From assembly GCF_004354985.1 (NCBI RefSeq), contig NZ_SMSK01000009.1:184275-248274 (forward strand): a DNA stretch of 64,000 bases. Reading direction: 5' to 3'. Of the stretch, positions 29,049-38,686 are shown in pieces (position 1 is the stretch's first letter; every line of letters begins with the position of its first letter). The notes beneath the pieces are model-generated. The model searched no databases. It was not told where the DNA came from and was given only the letters and a program-made list of their open reading frames with translations. A program made the translations under genes and the position numbers. This DNA is from Segetibacter sp. 3557_3. GTDB lineage: Bacteria > Bacteroidota > Bacteroidia > Chitinophagales > Chitinophagaceae.

Positions 29049-29897
29049 ATGTCCACTTTAATTGATATGACAATTGTCATCCCTGTGCGAAATGAAGAGA
29101 AAAATTTGGCGGGGTGTTTAAAAGCAATAGGAAGTGACTTTGCAACAGAAATTGTCGTTATCGACTCTAATAGTACTGATCTGACAAAAGAAATTGCAAT
29201 AAATCACGGTGCACGTTTCTTAAACTTTGATTGGAACGGAGAATTTCCTAAAAAAAGGAATTGGTACCTGAGAAATCACGCACCTAACACTAAATGGATT
29301 TTGTTTTTGGATGCAGATGAATATCTCACCGAAAGCTTCAAAACTGAACTAAGGAGGAGATTATCTAGTGAGCAGAAGTGTGGATATTGGCTTAGATACT
29401 CAATTTATTTCATGGGCAAAAAGTTACAAGGAGGGTACCCATTAAGAAAATTAGCCTTATTTCATACAAGCGCAGGCGAATACGAAAAGATCAATGAAAA
29501 CAATTGGAGCAAATTAGACATGGAAATTCATGAGCACCCCGTTATAATGGGTGACTTAGGTGAAATCAAAAGCCAGATTGATCATCAGGACTACAGGGGA
29601 ATAGCCTCATATATAACTAAGCATGTTGAGTATGCAGCTTGGGAAGCTGAAAGATTTCTGAAAACACACGCAAGTTCTTCCTCTGCAGTTAAATGGACTT
29701 GGAAACAGAAGTTGAAGTACCGTATAATGCGGAGTGTTTGGATAGGCCCTATCTTTTTTTTCGGCAGCTTCTTTTTTCTAGGCGGTTTTCGGGATGGATC
29801 CAGAGGCTTGGCGTTCGCGATTTTGAAGATGTCGTACTTCAATCAGATATACTGCCGAATACAAGAAAAATCTAGGCAGGACGCAATTAGTAAGTAG
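29049..29897 (+). CDS. GT2-family glycosyltransferase (WaaE/KdtX-like)
   Basis: 282 residues. The N-terminal GT-A domain begins DMTIVIPVRNEEKNLAGCLKAI, then EIVVIDSNSTDLTKEIA, the KKRNWYLRN segment typical of WaaE-like enzymes, and the metal motif LFLDADEYLT near residue 97. A hydrophobic segment at about 236-255 (WIGPIFFFGSFFFLGGF) may anchor it. WaaE-like enzymes transfer glucose to lipopolysaccharide core in enterobacteria; here the acceptor is more likely the repeat unit. It is 19 bases after WcaF. Confidence 0.88.
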   Translation: MSTLIDMTIVIPVRNEEKNLAGCLKAIGSDFATEIVVIDSNSTDLTKEIAINHGARFLNFDWNGEFPKKRNWYLRNHAPNTKWILFLDADEYLTESFKTELRRRLSSEQKCGYWLRYSIYFMGKKLQGGYPLRKLALFHTSAGEYEKINENNWSKLDMEIHEHPVIMGDLGEIKSQIDHQDYRGIASYITKHVEYAAWEAERFLKTHASSSSAVKWTWKQKLKYRIMRSVWIGPIFFFGSFFFLGGFRDGSRGLAFAILKMSYFNQIYCRIQEKSRQDAISK

Positions 29898-30020
29898 GGT
29901 ATTCAGCTTAGCTGAATTTCTGGTCGTATGACGAATCATTTAAAGCTATGGCAGAATTGTTTGGCAATGAGCAAACACTTAGATAAGGACAGTTCTGAGG
30001 TCATAATCAATGTTCTAATT

Positions 30021-33000
30021 ATGAATTCACATATATTCTGGTTTTTTTTCATTGTACTAGGATTTACTGCGAAAAATTCCTTATGCGGCCAAGGCATTGA
30101 CTCAGCCTTGACTTTTACCTTATCAGAAAAGGCTACAACAAGTGCAGGCATCTATAAAAAAGATACGTTAATCAAAACTCTTTGGAGCGGGAGAATGTAT
30201 GAGGCAGGAACTTTTCAGGTAAATTGGGACGGAACAGATGATGCTGGTAAAATAGCCGACTCAGGAGACTACAATGCTAAAGTTATCTCCAATAACATCA
30301 AAGCAAACTGGGAGGGTGTTGTTGGAAATACATCTTCCTCAAAGGTTGGATCGGGGGTTCACAGGGGCTATTCTTTTATGTCTGATATGTGCATTACAGG
30401 CGGCAATATCTATTATGCTACTCAGTATGATGAACTACGGAAAACTCAGCATAAGGCGTCAACCTCTAATCCTAATGTCGCCATACCCTTGTATGGTGCC
30501 GGACATTGTGATAGCTATCTTGTTTGTTCAGACGGAATAAATGTTTATTGGGGATCGAGGGGTCAAATCGGAGGAGAATACAACAAATTTTTTATCTTCG
30601 GGACAAAGGTAAACGATGATAAAAGAGTCAGTTTCCCTAATGGCCAAAACATCGATCTAGATTACTCAAAAGGAAGCTATAATTGCTTTGCGTACTGTAG
30701 CAATCTCAGCATTACGGATATAACCGTTCAAAAAGGTGGCAATTTCTTTTTTGTTGCCGAGGCAACGAATCAAAACTTAGTTGTTTACAATAAAACGACT
30801 GGGGCTCTGATCCAAAACCTATTTGTGCCTGGAATAAAATCAGTTGCTACTGACTCTGCTGACGGTCTTTGGATTGGCACTTCTCAAGAGATCAGAAATT
30901 ATCGGGTGAATGTAAATGGAACTCTCTCGGAAAAGTCACTCATTGGCACGTTCAGTGATCTTAAGGCGATAGAACTAAATACAAAGGACAATCTTATTGT
31001 AGCTGCTGACGGTGGAGACTCCCAACAGCTGATAGCCTACTCAACACTAGATGGGTCTGTGATTTGGACTTTAGGAAAAAAAGGGGGGTATCTAAATGGG
31101 CCGGAAGTTGGTAATGAAAAGTTTTATTTTGATGCTCTCTCTACTTTTATCTCCTTCGACCGTGATGGTTCATTCTGGGTGAAAGATGGCATGAACTACC
31201 GGGTACAACAGTTTGACTCCTCAAGGGTTTTTATCAACCGCATCATGTATTGCCCGAATACATATGCTGTCGCTTTAGATAAAGGTGACTCGTCTAGAGC
31301 GTTCTTGAAGTTTCTGGAATTTAAAATTGATTACTCAAAACCATTGCTTCCAAACAATGGCTCTTGGCAGCTTGTAAAAAATTGGGCAACACCAGGTGTT
31401 TATGGAGCCTACGACAACAATTTTGTGTGTCTAAGTGATGTTGTTACACTACAAAATAAACGAACTTACTGTTTTGCGTACAACATCAAGCAAGACCGAA
31501 AAGAATTGGTAGAGTTGATAGATCGCACCGGCTTGCGGCCAATCAAAGATTATTACTCCGGAATTGCTAATCTCTACCCAGATGGAATATACTATGTAAC
31601 GCCAGAAACAAGCGTGGTAAACGACACAGTGAAGTGGATAAAGCATTCGCTGCTTGGATTTGGTTCCGACGACAATCCACGATTCGGACCGCCAATAATT
31701 TTAGCTAAACTATTAAAAAACGAAACAGATCCTGTATTCAACGGCAACAGAACTAATGGAACCTTCGGCGAGATCCAAAACGAGAATATTATTACGTTTG
31801 ATGGAGGTGCAGCATTAAACCCCTTTGAAAGCAAAGGGTACCACTTAGGCGCTTTAAATATGCGAACAAATAAATTTACTTTTAAAACAGCTTATAATAC
31901 AAGTAAAACATATGCTGGTGAGTTTCCTAGTGATGAACGGTATGATGTAGGAAATGAAACAAATTACCCTGGCAGCCAAGCCCGGGTTTGTGGCGACTTT
32001 ATCGTTCAAGGACACCATGGTGAATTCTGGAAAGGCGGGCAGACTAATGAATATAAATTATTTTTTAAGAATGGGTTGCTTCTAAGAAATTTTGGAACAA
32101 ATGTTCAAAAGATAAATCGTGATCTTGCTGCTCCTGCTGAGATGGCCGGTAATGCTCTAACAATATGTCTGACAAGAGTAGATAAAAGCATTTACATGTA
32201 TCATGGTGATGAAAGCTACCACTCTGGTTTACATCGTTGGAAAATATCAGGTATCGAAAGTGTTCGAGAACAAATCATCCCGATTACAAGGTTCTTTAAA
32301 CGGACGGCCGAGCGTCCAGTTCTGCCGGGAATTGATTTACTTGAAAAATTACCCATTCACAGTATTTTGCCTGATAGTGCTGCAGGATGGACCAGACACC
32401 CGACTAAGGATGAGTACACGCGCCATGATCAGTATTGGAGCGTCAAAACTAATGTAAAAACATACGATGATATTGTTTCACCAGACCTTTTTGTTCAATA
32501 TCAACATACCCAAAGCCCTTTCATTGTAAACCGAAAATTAGGTGATTATAATCAGTTACTGTCTTGGAAACTCTACGGCACAGTTAGCTATGAGAATAAC
32601 AATCCTAATATGAGCTTTGGTACCAGTATGTACCTTCAGGTTTTGGATAATGCAGGAAAAATCCTTGTGCGATTTTTTACAACATTGATATGGAGTGATT
32701 TTCCAGTTGTCAACCTTTATGCAAATAACACCTTAATCTTCACCGGCAGCAGAGATGAGGTCTTCTCCATGATGAATAAATTCCAGTCTATTGAGTTTAC
32801 GATGGAAGACCGCAAGATCAGTGTAAAGTATGGAAAGTTTGAGAGCGTAACAGTAAAATCTTTCGATGCTGAAGGCGATTTAATGAGTCCAAAGACGCTT
32901 CAACTATACTTTGATTATGTAAATGGTCCAGCCTATATCAAAACAATTGACTTTGCGAAAATGCGGTTTACGTTTCATAGAAAAGGGACTTACTATCGTA

Positions 33001-34139
33001 CTCGTGCAAGTGGAGAATGGATTGATATTGCTTCCTGGCAAGCTTCATCGGACAACCAGACCTGGTCAAACGCGTCAACTGTTCCAGATAGTTCTGCAAA
33101 CAGCATCGTAATTCAACCTGAACATACCATTTCTTTGAATGATACAATTGTTGTCGACCAACTCAATCTCCTCCCAGGTGCTGTACTTAACCTACACCCA
33201 AATGCCCAATTTATTGTTAATGATGGTCCAGATGACGATATCATAATTAATCCCGGCGCCAAACTTAATCTTAAATCTGATTGTTGGGGAACTGGAAGTA
33301 TTGGCAGTTCTACTGGAACGATCCGTGGTGAGGTAACCGTAGAACACTTCATTAGCTCTTCAAGCAGCCGAAAAAACTTGCTTTTAGCACCAATTGTGAA
33401 TACAATTGCCAGTGTCAAACCGTTTATACGTGATAACTGGCAGGAAGGTCAGACCAACTTAACAATAAACAATAACACCGATATTAAACCTGGCTTCGGC
33501 ACCCACATCACCGGCTCCGGCCCAACAGGATCGGGTTTTGACCCCACAGCGACCGCAGTAAGTTCCCTATCTACGTTTAACCAGGCTGCTCCCTCCCAGG
33601 GGTGGGTGCCAGTCCTGAATACGAATGCAACCACCCTTGATGCAAAAAAGGGCTACCTGATTTATATCCGTGGCAGCCGGAGTTACGACCTTAGCAAAGC
33701 CTATCACCAGGACTCATCGTGGCACACCACCCTACGCACAACCGGTACCTTGCTCACGGGCGACCAGGTCTTCAGCAACCTGGAAGGAAGGGGCAGGTCA
33801 AGCCTCGTCACCAATCCTTACGCATGCGTGATTGACTGGAAAAAAATCTATACTGATACTACAACCGCGAACGCGGCGCACTTTGAAAGCACTTATACTT
33901 TCTGGGATCCAAATACCCAAGGCTATCGAACGGTTGATGCGAACAGCACTGATACCAGTTTGTTGTTGATAAAGCCAGGTACCGCGTTTTTCATTAAGGC
34001 GAAAGCAGGTGCAATTGCTCCGACACTTACGATAAAGGAGACCCATAAGGTCTTAACTTTTCAAATCCACCCCCCGTTTTACCTTCTAAAAAGCACTTCT
34101 CCCCCCTCCGGTTTTGTCCACTGTTTAACCCTTCTTTGA
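30021..34139 (+). CDS. Giant secreted beta-rich protein inside the polysaccharide locus
   Basis: The start is placed at the ATG at 30021, giving a signal peptide (HIFWFFFIVLGFTAKNSLCG); earlier in-frame starts add a non-signal leader. The 1372 residues run in order: a FlgD-like Ig fold (LSEKATTSAGIYKKDTLIKTL), a propeller-like region with NHL-type sequence (VQKGGNFFFVAEA, LKAIELNTKDNLIVAADGG), a jelly-roll-like region (about 830-1000), a G8-like beta-helix entry (SGEWIDIASWQASS, LPGAVLNLHPNAQFIV) and a module ending TLTIKETHKV. After that the chain turns into an unrelated tail (LTFQIHPPFYLL). No type IX sorting domain follows, so the C-terminus looks lost. It may bind or anchor the exported polymer; this is inference from position. 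Confidence 0.8.
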   Translation: MNSHIFWFFFIVLGFTAKNSLCGQGIDSALTFTLSEKATTSAGIYKKDTLIKTLWSGRMYEAGTFQVNWDGTDDAGKIADSGDYNAKVISNNIKANWEGVVGNTSSSKVGSGVHRGYSFMSDMCITGGNIYYATQYDELRKTQHKASTSNPNVAIPLYGAGHCDSYLVCSDGINVYWGSRGQIGGEYNKFFIFGTKVNDDKRVSFPNGQNIDLDYSKGSYNCFAYCSNLSITDITVQKGGNFFFVAEATNQNLVVYNKTTGALIQNLFVPGIKSVATDSADGLWIGTSQEIRNYRVNVNGTLSEKSLIGTFSDLKAIELNTKDNLIVAADGGDSQQLIAYSTLDGSVIWTLGKKGGYLNGPEVGNEKFYFDALSTFISFDRDGSFWVKDGMNYRVQQFDSSRVFINRIMYCPNTYAVALDKGDSSRAFLKFLEFKIDYSKPLLPNNGSWQLVKNWATPGVYGAYDNNFVCLSDVVTLQNKRTYCFAYNIKQDRKELVELIDRTGLRPIKDYYSGIANLYPDGIYYVTPETSVVNDTVKWIKHSLLGFGSDDNPRFGPPIILAKLLKNETDPVFNGNRTNGTFGEIQNENIITFDGGAALNPFESKGYHLGALNMRTNKFTFKTAYNTSKTYAGEFPSDERYDVGNETNYPGSQARVCGDFIVQGHHGEFWKGGQTNEYKLFFKNGLLLRNFGTNVQKINRDLAAPAEMAGNALTICLTRVDKSIYMYHGDESYHSGLHRWKISGIESVREQIIPITRFFKRTAERPVLPGIDLLEKLPIHSILPDSAAGWTRHPTKDEYTRHDQYWSVKTNVKTYDDIVSPDLFVQYQHTQSPFIVNRKLGDYNQLLSWKLYGTVSYENNNPNMSFGTSMYLQVLDNAGKILVRFFTTLIWSDFPVVNLYANNTLIFTGSRDEVFSMMNKFQSIEFTMEDRKISVKYGKFESVTVKSFDAEGDLMSPKTLQLYFDYVNGPAYIKTIDFAKMRFTFHRKGTYYRTRASGEWIDIASWQASSDNQTWSNASTVPDSSANSIVIQPEHTISLNDTIVVDQLNLLPGAVLNLHPNAQFIVNDGPDDDIIINPGAKLNLKSDCWGTGSIGSSTGTIRGEVTVEHFISSSSSRKNLLLAPIVNTIASVKPFIRDNWQEGQTNLTINNNTDIKPGFGTHITGSGPTGSGFDPTATAVSSLSTFNQAAPSQGWVPVLNTNATTLDAKKGYLIYIRGSRSYDLSKAYHQDSSWHTTLRTTGTLLTGDQVFSNLEGRGRSSLVTNPYACVIDWKKIYTDTTTANAAHFESTYTFWDPNTQGYRTVDANSTDTSLLLIKPGTAFFIKAKAGAIAPTLTIKETHKVLTFQIHPPFYLLKSTSPPSGFVHCLTLL

Positions 34140-34328
34140 TAATCCCTTCACGAAGTACCCCATCGCGTTTTGTTCACCAAAGCACCACTGATATACAAAC
34201 AGGAAATCACACAGCAATAACAAAGAGAAACATTCGTTTAATTGCATTCAAATACTTTATTATATAATTTAGCCCCGCTAAATCGCTCCTTTACCATAAA
34301 GAGCCCTAACCTGGAGAAACAGCCTTTA

Positions 34329-35345
34329 ATGTTTGAACGTATTCCTGTTAACCCTCCGATAATTCCACCTGTTCCCATAGGGATAAACAGGCCCCAATGG
34401 TCTGTAATGATCCCGGTTTATAATAGCCTTCCCTATCTATCGCATACGCTCAAAAGTGTTTTGTCCCAGGCTGACCAGGTTGACAACATGCAGATAGAAG
34501 TAGTTGATGACTGCAGCACCGACGGTGACGTGGAAGCATTGGTATTAGCACTGGGCCAGGGAAGAGTCCGTTATTTCAGGCAGGCAACGAACGTGGGCAG
34601 CCTGCGCAATTTTGAAACTTGTTTGTCGCGTGCAACCGGCCACTGGGTACACCTTTTACACGGGGATGACCTCGTAGCGCCCGGTTTTTATAAGGAGATC
34701 CATGCACTTTTTGTTGCCCATCCCGAAACAGGAGCGGCATTCACAAGTTTTGAGATGATTGATATCCGGGGTAAGGTCGTTATCAGACCCGAAAACCTGC
34801 TCTTACAGAAAATAGGTGTTGTTCCGGACCTGTTGACCAGGATTGCCCGGCGACAACTCATCCAGCCGCCTGCAATGGTTGTAAAAAGGGATGTGTACGA
34901 AAACCTGGGCAGTTTCTTTGCTGTTCACTATGGTGAAGACTGGGAAATGTGGGCGAGAATAGCGTCAAAATACCCAGTCGCCTATTCGCCAAAGCGGCTT
35001 GCGCAATACAGAATAGCCAATCCTGCCAGTATCAGCCACCAATTTTTAGTGTCGGGCAAAAACATTAAGGACATCCGCACCGTTATTGAAATAATACAAA
35101 ACTACCTGCCCGATACCAGTAAACGAAAACTCAAAGCAGCGGCACTACAATACTACTCCATCTACTCTTTAAAACTGGCTAATGCACTATTGTCGTCTGA
35201 CAGGAGGGCTGCATTACGACAGGCCCGCGGTGCCTTCGGGATCTATAAAAGTTTTAAGACCCTTTATTGGCTTTTGAGGTTTTATCTAATGTTCATTTTC
35301 CGCTACAAAGAACTGGAGAAGTTACTTCGGTTGAGTAAATCATAA
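34329..35345 (+). CDS. GT2-family glycosyltransferase
   Basis: The start is set at the ATG at 34329, with the purine-rich ggagaaac upstream; a TTG 87 bases earlier would add a low-quality leader. The 338 residues have WSVMIPVYNSLPYLSHTLKSV, IEVVDDCSTDGD and the acidic metal motif HLLHGDDLV, then DWEMWARIASKYPVAY, a typical GT2 domain of the GalNAc/Rha-transferase kind. The base composition is higher in GC than in the middle of the locus and like that of wza and the first half of wzc. It is the last gene of the locus, followed by a strong terminator. Confidence 0.9.
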   Translation: MFERIPVNPPIIPPVPIGINRPQWSVMIPVYNSLPYLSHTLKSVLSQADQVDNMQIEVVDDCSTDGDVEALVLALGQGRVRYFRQATNVGSLRNFETCLSRATGHWVHLLHGDDLVAPGFYKEIHALFVAHPETGAAFTSFEMIDIRGKVVIRPENLLLQKIGVVPDLLTRIARRQLIQPPAMVVKRDVYENLGSFFAVHYGEDWEMWARIASKYPVAYSPKRLAQYRIANPASISHQFLVSGKNIKDIRTVIEIIQNYLPDTSKRKLKAAALQYYSIYSLKLANALLSSDRRAALRQARGAFGIYKSFKTLYWLLRFYLMFIFRYKELEKLLRLSKS

Positions 35346-35566
35346 AATCCGGATCGATATTTAGACACAGCGCCCCTTTAATCCCCAAACTCCTGCCCTG
35401 CCCAATTGAACGGGCAATGCTGCTCACAAGGATCTACAGCATAACTATAACCCTATCATACCCACCCGAAACATCAAGCCCTCAAAAAGAATCAGCACAT
35501 AAGTTCTGCATTTCTAAAAACGGAATGGTTGCTATCAACCGCTTCTTTCTTCTTTCTATAAAACGC

Positions 35567-35601
35567 AAATAGGCTGCCCATTCGGGCAGCCTATTTTTTT
35601 T
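35567..35601 (+). terminator. Rho-independent terminator closing the polysaccharide locus
   Basis: aaataggctgccc (35567-35579) pairs without mismatch with gggcagcctattt (35584-35596) around an attc loop, and T residues continue to 35601. It lies 220 bases after the last glycosyltransferase, on the plus strand. Confidence 0.9.
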
Positions 35602-35828
35602 GCTATTAACGACCCAAAGACGCTCCGAAACATAATGATTGAAAACGAAGGTGTACATTGAAGATTAGTCCTATTCTATCATTAATTGACATCATGCAGG
35701 TTCCTGCACCTTTCTGAATGCGTTCACGAATTCTACCAGGGGATTTAGAATCATTTGTCCAATTAATACATTTACCTCAAGCTGATTTACATCGGGATAA
35801 AGTTTATGATTCTTCTGAAATAATAATA

Positions 35829-35989
35829 CAATGTCGTTTACTTAAGGTGAGTGGCAGAAATTGGTGAATAAAGGGATGCGGTACAAGGGAGTGACACCCG
35901 TCCGAACGCAGTTCATCCGGGCGGGCAACGATGGCAAATAGAATCCCCACAGCTGGTCACCAAAGATTTCTCTTAAGTAAACGACATTG
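35829..35989. mobile_element. 161 bp MITE-like element derived from an IS4-like insertion sequence
   Basis: Perfect 18 bp terminal inverted repeats, caatgtcgtttacttaag (35829-35846) and its complement (35972-35989), bound a non-coding 161 bp unit. Its first 70 bases closely match the end of the IS that enters the window at 63801 (shared blocks ttggtgaataaa, gcggtacaag and gagtgacac). The centre carries a hairpin (cccgtccg 35897-35904 with cgggcggg 35918-35925). No transposase is encoded, so it would depend on the related IS. No clear target-site duplication was found directly at the ends; atgattc (35807-35813) and gaatcat (35989-35995) form an outer imperfect inversion. Confidence 0.82.
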
Positions 35990-36003
35990 AATCATAATAC
36001 ATC

Positions 36004-36039
36004 AAAAAAGAGACACCCCAACATGGTTGGGGTGTCTCT
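36004..36039 (-). terminator. Rho-independent terminator of the repeat-protein gene
   Basis: agagacaccccaac (36009-36022) pairs perfectly with gttggggtgtctct (36026-36039) around atg. The run of six A on the left side (36004-36009) is the U-tract when read on the minus strand. It lies 38 bases after the stop of the minus-strand gene at 36077. Confidence 0.92.
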
Positions 36040-36076
36040 AGAAGTATACCTGGTTAGAAATGATAATTGCCCTTAA

Positions 36077-38686
36077 TTATTCTTTTGAGTGGAGCAATTT
36101 GCCTGTTATCCTCTCATTACCTACCCTTAAGACGTAAATCAGGCTCGTACGGTGACTTTCAGGCACGTTGTATTCAAATGATTGGCTGACACCTGCTTGA
36201 ACGGCACCCTGGAATACGCTAGACACTTTTTGTCCCAGAGAATTGAAAATTTCCAAGGTTGCTTTTCCAGATACGGGAGACTTCACGACGAAGCGAACTT
36301 TACTACCATACGGATTAGGTGACGCCTTTACGGAAAGCCTGGTTGTAACTATATCCGGGGTCACCGCTTTTGACAGATCCGTATTGGAGATGGCTGGAGA
36401 TGTACTGGTAACTACCTGGCAATCCTGAGCAGTTATTGTTTCTGTACTACCCGGAACTGGTATAGTTGGCGGATTAGCACCGGTTCCGTAAAAAGTGCTA
36501 AAGTTGTAAACCGAAGAATTGCCGGTTACCTTATTGCCAACGATGGAGTTGCTGTTGTACTTAACCGAAACCACATAGGTTTGTGGAGCACTACTTAATC
36601 CGCTTAGCGTAATCACCGGTTGAGAAGGATCAGCGTAACTGATTGTGCCGTTCCTGGTGATTTGGGTACAGTTTGAAGTCCAGACCTTGATTTCATTTGT
36701 AGTAAACAATCCCTGGATCACACCATCATTACTTTGCGCTAGTTTAATGCTTAGCGTAGTGACACCGGCAGGCTTTTCAACATAGGCGTAATAGAACCAC
36801 GCACCTGGGCTACTGGCATTTGTAACTTTACCGCCGCTTTGCTTGAAGCATAAAGACTCTAATGGAGCGACATCCTGGTTCTTGAAGTTCTCACATGTTG
36901 TACCAGTTGGGAAGATGTGGTTAAGACAAGCGGGGATGGTAATTGTCTGCGTGCAGGAAGACTGGTTACCGCAGGCATCTGTCGCCGTCCACGTTTTGGT
37001 CCAGGTCACTGACCCATCCGGGTTTGTCGTTGTTGATGGATTACCACCTTGTGGTGTGATAGTGCCACCACAATTGTCGCTTACAATTGGTGGGTTAAAG
37101 GTTGGCGTTTCACCGCAGTTGGGTGCAGCCACTACAGCACAGGTAATCATTGGTTTTTGGGTGTCCTCGGTCCAGGTGAGGGTCTGGCTCACGGAAGCTT
37201 TGTGTCCGCAATGATCCTCGGCAGTCCATGTACGGGTCCTCGTTTTGGTGCATCCACTACCACCATTGACATCCTCAGTCGTTACTCCTTTCAGACCGCA
37301 GTTATCTGTAAAAACAGGCGCATCAAAGTGACTGTTGATATCACCAGGATTGCAGCCCAAATTTTCATCAGCACCTTCAGGTGTTTGTAGGGTCGGATCT
37401 TCAGTGTCTGCCGCCCATGTAAGCGTCTGACTGACTGAAGTCTTGTTTCCACAATTATCCTCAGCGGTCCACGTACGGGTTCTGGTTTTGGTACATCCGC
37501 TACCGCCATCAACATCTTCAGATGTCACTTTTTTCAGCCCGCAATTATCAGTGAACACAGGCGCATCGAAGTTACTATTGATATCACCGGGACTGCAACC
37601 CAGGCTTTCATCCGCACCTTCAGGTGTTTGTACTGTCGGATCCTGGGTGTCCGCCGTCCAGGTAAGGGTCTGACTAACTGAAGTCTTGTTTCCGCAATTA
37701 TCCTCGGCAGTCCATGTACGGGTTCTGGTTTTGGTACATCCGCTACCGCCATCAACATCTTCTGTAGTCACTCCTTTCAGTCCGCAATTATCACCAAAGA
37801 CAGGCGCACTAAAATTAGCGTCGATCATAGTAGGATTGCAGCCAAGATTTTTGTCGGCACCTTCAGGAGTTTGTATGGTTGGATCTTCAGTGTCTGTTAC
37901 TTCTACGGTCTGTTCACACTCTTTCGAAGGACAGTCAACTGAATTAGTCGTGTTGGCAACCCTCAATTTAAGTGTATATGCTCCACATGAAGCTCCGGCC
38001 TTTACTGTAACCGATTGTTGATTGTTAGCACCCTCGATACTACCGTTCCCGGTTATACTCCATTGGTAACTCAAATTTGGTCCGGCTGGCCCGGAAAAAA
38101 CGGAAGTTCCATTCGGACACACCGAAGCAGGACCTCCACTGATACTACATGGTGGTGGCACACAACAACCCACGCCGTAGATGTCACCCACGCAACATTC
38201 AGAACCGGCTTTGTAAATAGCACATACTTTCTGTAAGGAGTAGTTCAAGCCGTTTAATACCAGGGTGAAAGATTTCGGCGTGTTACCAACATCGGCACCA
38301 TCGAATTTATAAAGCGGCCCCGAACATGTTTTTGAAGGATCACAAGACCGATCCGGGCCAGTAAGCACCTGCCCTCCACCACTATTACTTACAACGCTTG
38401 AAGAAGGGGGGCAAAAACTCATCGTAAAGTGACTTAAATCATGTTGTGCCTCATTTTTTGATATGGTCCACTTAAACGTGGTTTGCGATGCAGCAACGTT
38501 ATAGAAGATTTCCGTTTTTACATCAAAACCACAACTGTTGTTTATTTTGGTGTCATTAGCTGTCTGACCTAAGGCCGAACTGAGCAATGTGACACCTGCA
38601 ATAAGTAATGAAAGTGTATTTTTCAGCAAAGCTGGCCATTTGCATCGTTGATGAAAAAGGCGGTTAGGCATATTATAGGCGTACAT
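36077..38686 (-). CDS. Secreted repeat protein with type IX secretion C-terminal sorting domain
   Basis: 869 residues. The signal peptide is near residues 20-40 (LLIAGVTLLSSALGQ); the ATG at 38671 is an equally possible start. The N-domain is Cys-rich (CSISGGPASVCPNG, PKD/Ig-like). It is followed by three near-identical 80-residue units containing PEGADENLGCNPGDIN, FTDNCGLK and SGCTKTRTRTWTAEDNCG, a HYR-like pattern with conserved cysteines, then a fourth diverged unit. The C-terminal 85 residues (SPNPYGSKVRFVV ... ATLEIFNSLGQKV ... LIYVLRVGNERITGKLL) are a type A type IX sorting domain, so the protein is exported through the outer membrane and probably tethered to the cell surface. It is likely an adhesin or matrix protein. 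It has its own strong terminator. Confidence 0.9.
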   Translation of the reverse strand: MYAYNMPNRLFHQRCKWPALLKNTLSLLIAGVTLLSSALGQTANDTKINNSCGFDVKTEIFYNVAASQTTFKWTISKNEAQHDLSHFTMSFCPPSSSVVSNSGGGQVLTGPDRSCDPSKTCSGPLYKFDGADVGNTPKSFTLVLNGLNYSLQKVCAIYKAGSECCVGDIYGVGCCVPPPCSISGGPASVCPNGTSVFSGPAGPNLSYQWSITGNGSIEGANNQQSVTVKAGASCGAYTLKLRVANTTNSVDCPSKECEQTVEVTDTEDPTIQTPEGADKNLGCNPTMIDANFSAPVFGDNCGLKGVTTEDVDGGSGCTKTRTRTWTAEDNCGNKTSVSQTLTWTADTQDPTVQTPEGADESLGCSPGDINSNFDAPVFTDNCGLKKVTSEDVDGGSGCTKTRTRTWTAEDNCGNKTSVSQTLTWAADTEDPTLQTPEGADENLGCNPGDINSHFDAPVFTDNCGLKGVTTEDVNGGSGCTKTRTRTWTAEDHCGHKASVSQTLTWTEDTQKPMITCAVVAAPNCGETPTFNPPIVSDNCGGTITPQGGNPSTTTNPDGSVTWTKTWTATDACGNQSSCTQTITIPACLNHIFPTGTTCENFKNQDVAPLESLCFKQSGGKVTNASSPGAWFYYAYVEKPAGVTTLSIKLAQSNDGVIQGLFTTNEIKVWTSNCTQITRNGTISYADPSQPVITLSGLSSAPQTYVVSVKYNSNSIVGNKVTGNSSVYNFSTFYGTGANPPTIPVPGSTETITAQDCQVVTSTSPAISNTDLSKAVTPDIVTTRLSVKASPNPYGSKVRFVVKSPVSGKATLEIFNSLGQKVSSVFQGAVQAGVSQSFEYNVPESHRTSLIYVLRVGNERITGKLLHSKE
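37145..37885 (-). repeat. Three tandem ~240 bp repeats inside the secreted repeat-protein gene
   Basis: Units of about 240 bases (boundaries near 37145, 37387, 37628 and 37870) share long identical runs, for example around the TRTRTWTAED codons. The close nucleotide identity, including synonymous positions, points to recent duplication or ongoing recombination. Unit number may therefore vary between strains. Confidence 0.85.
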
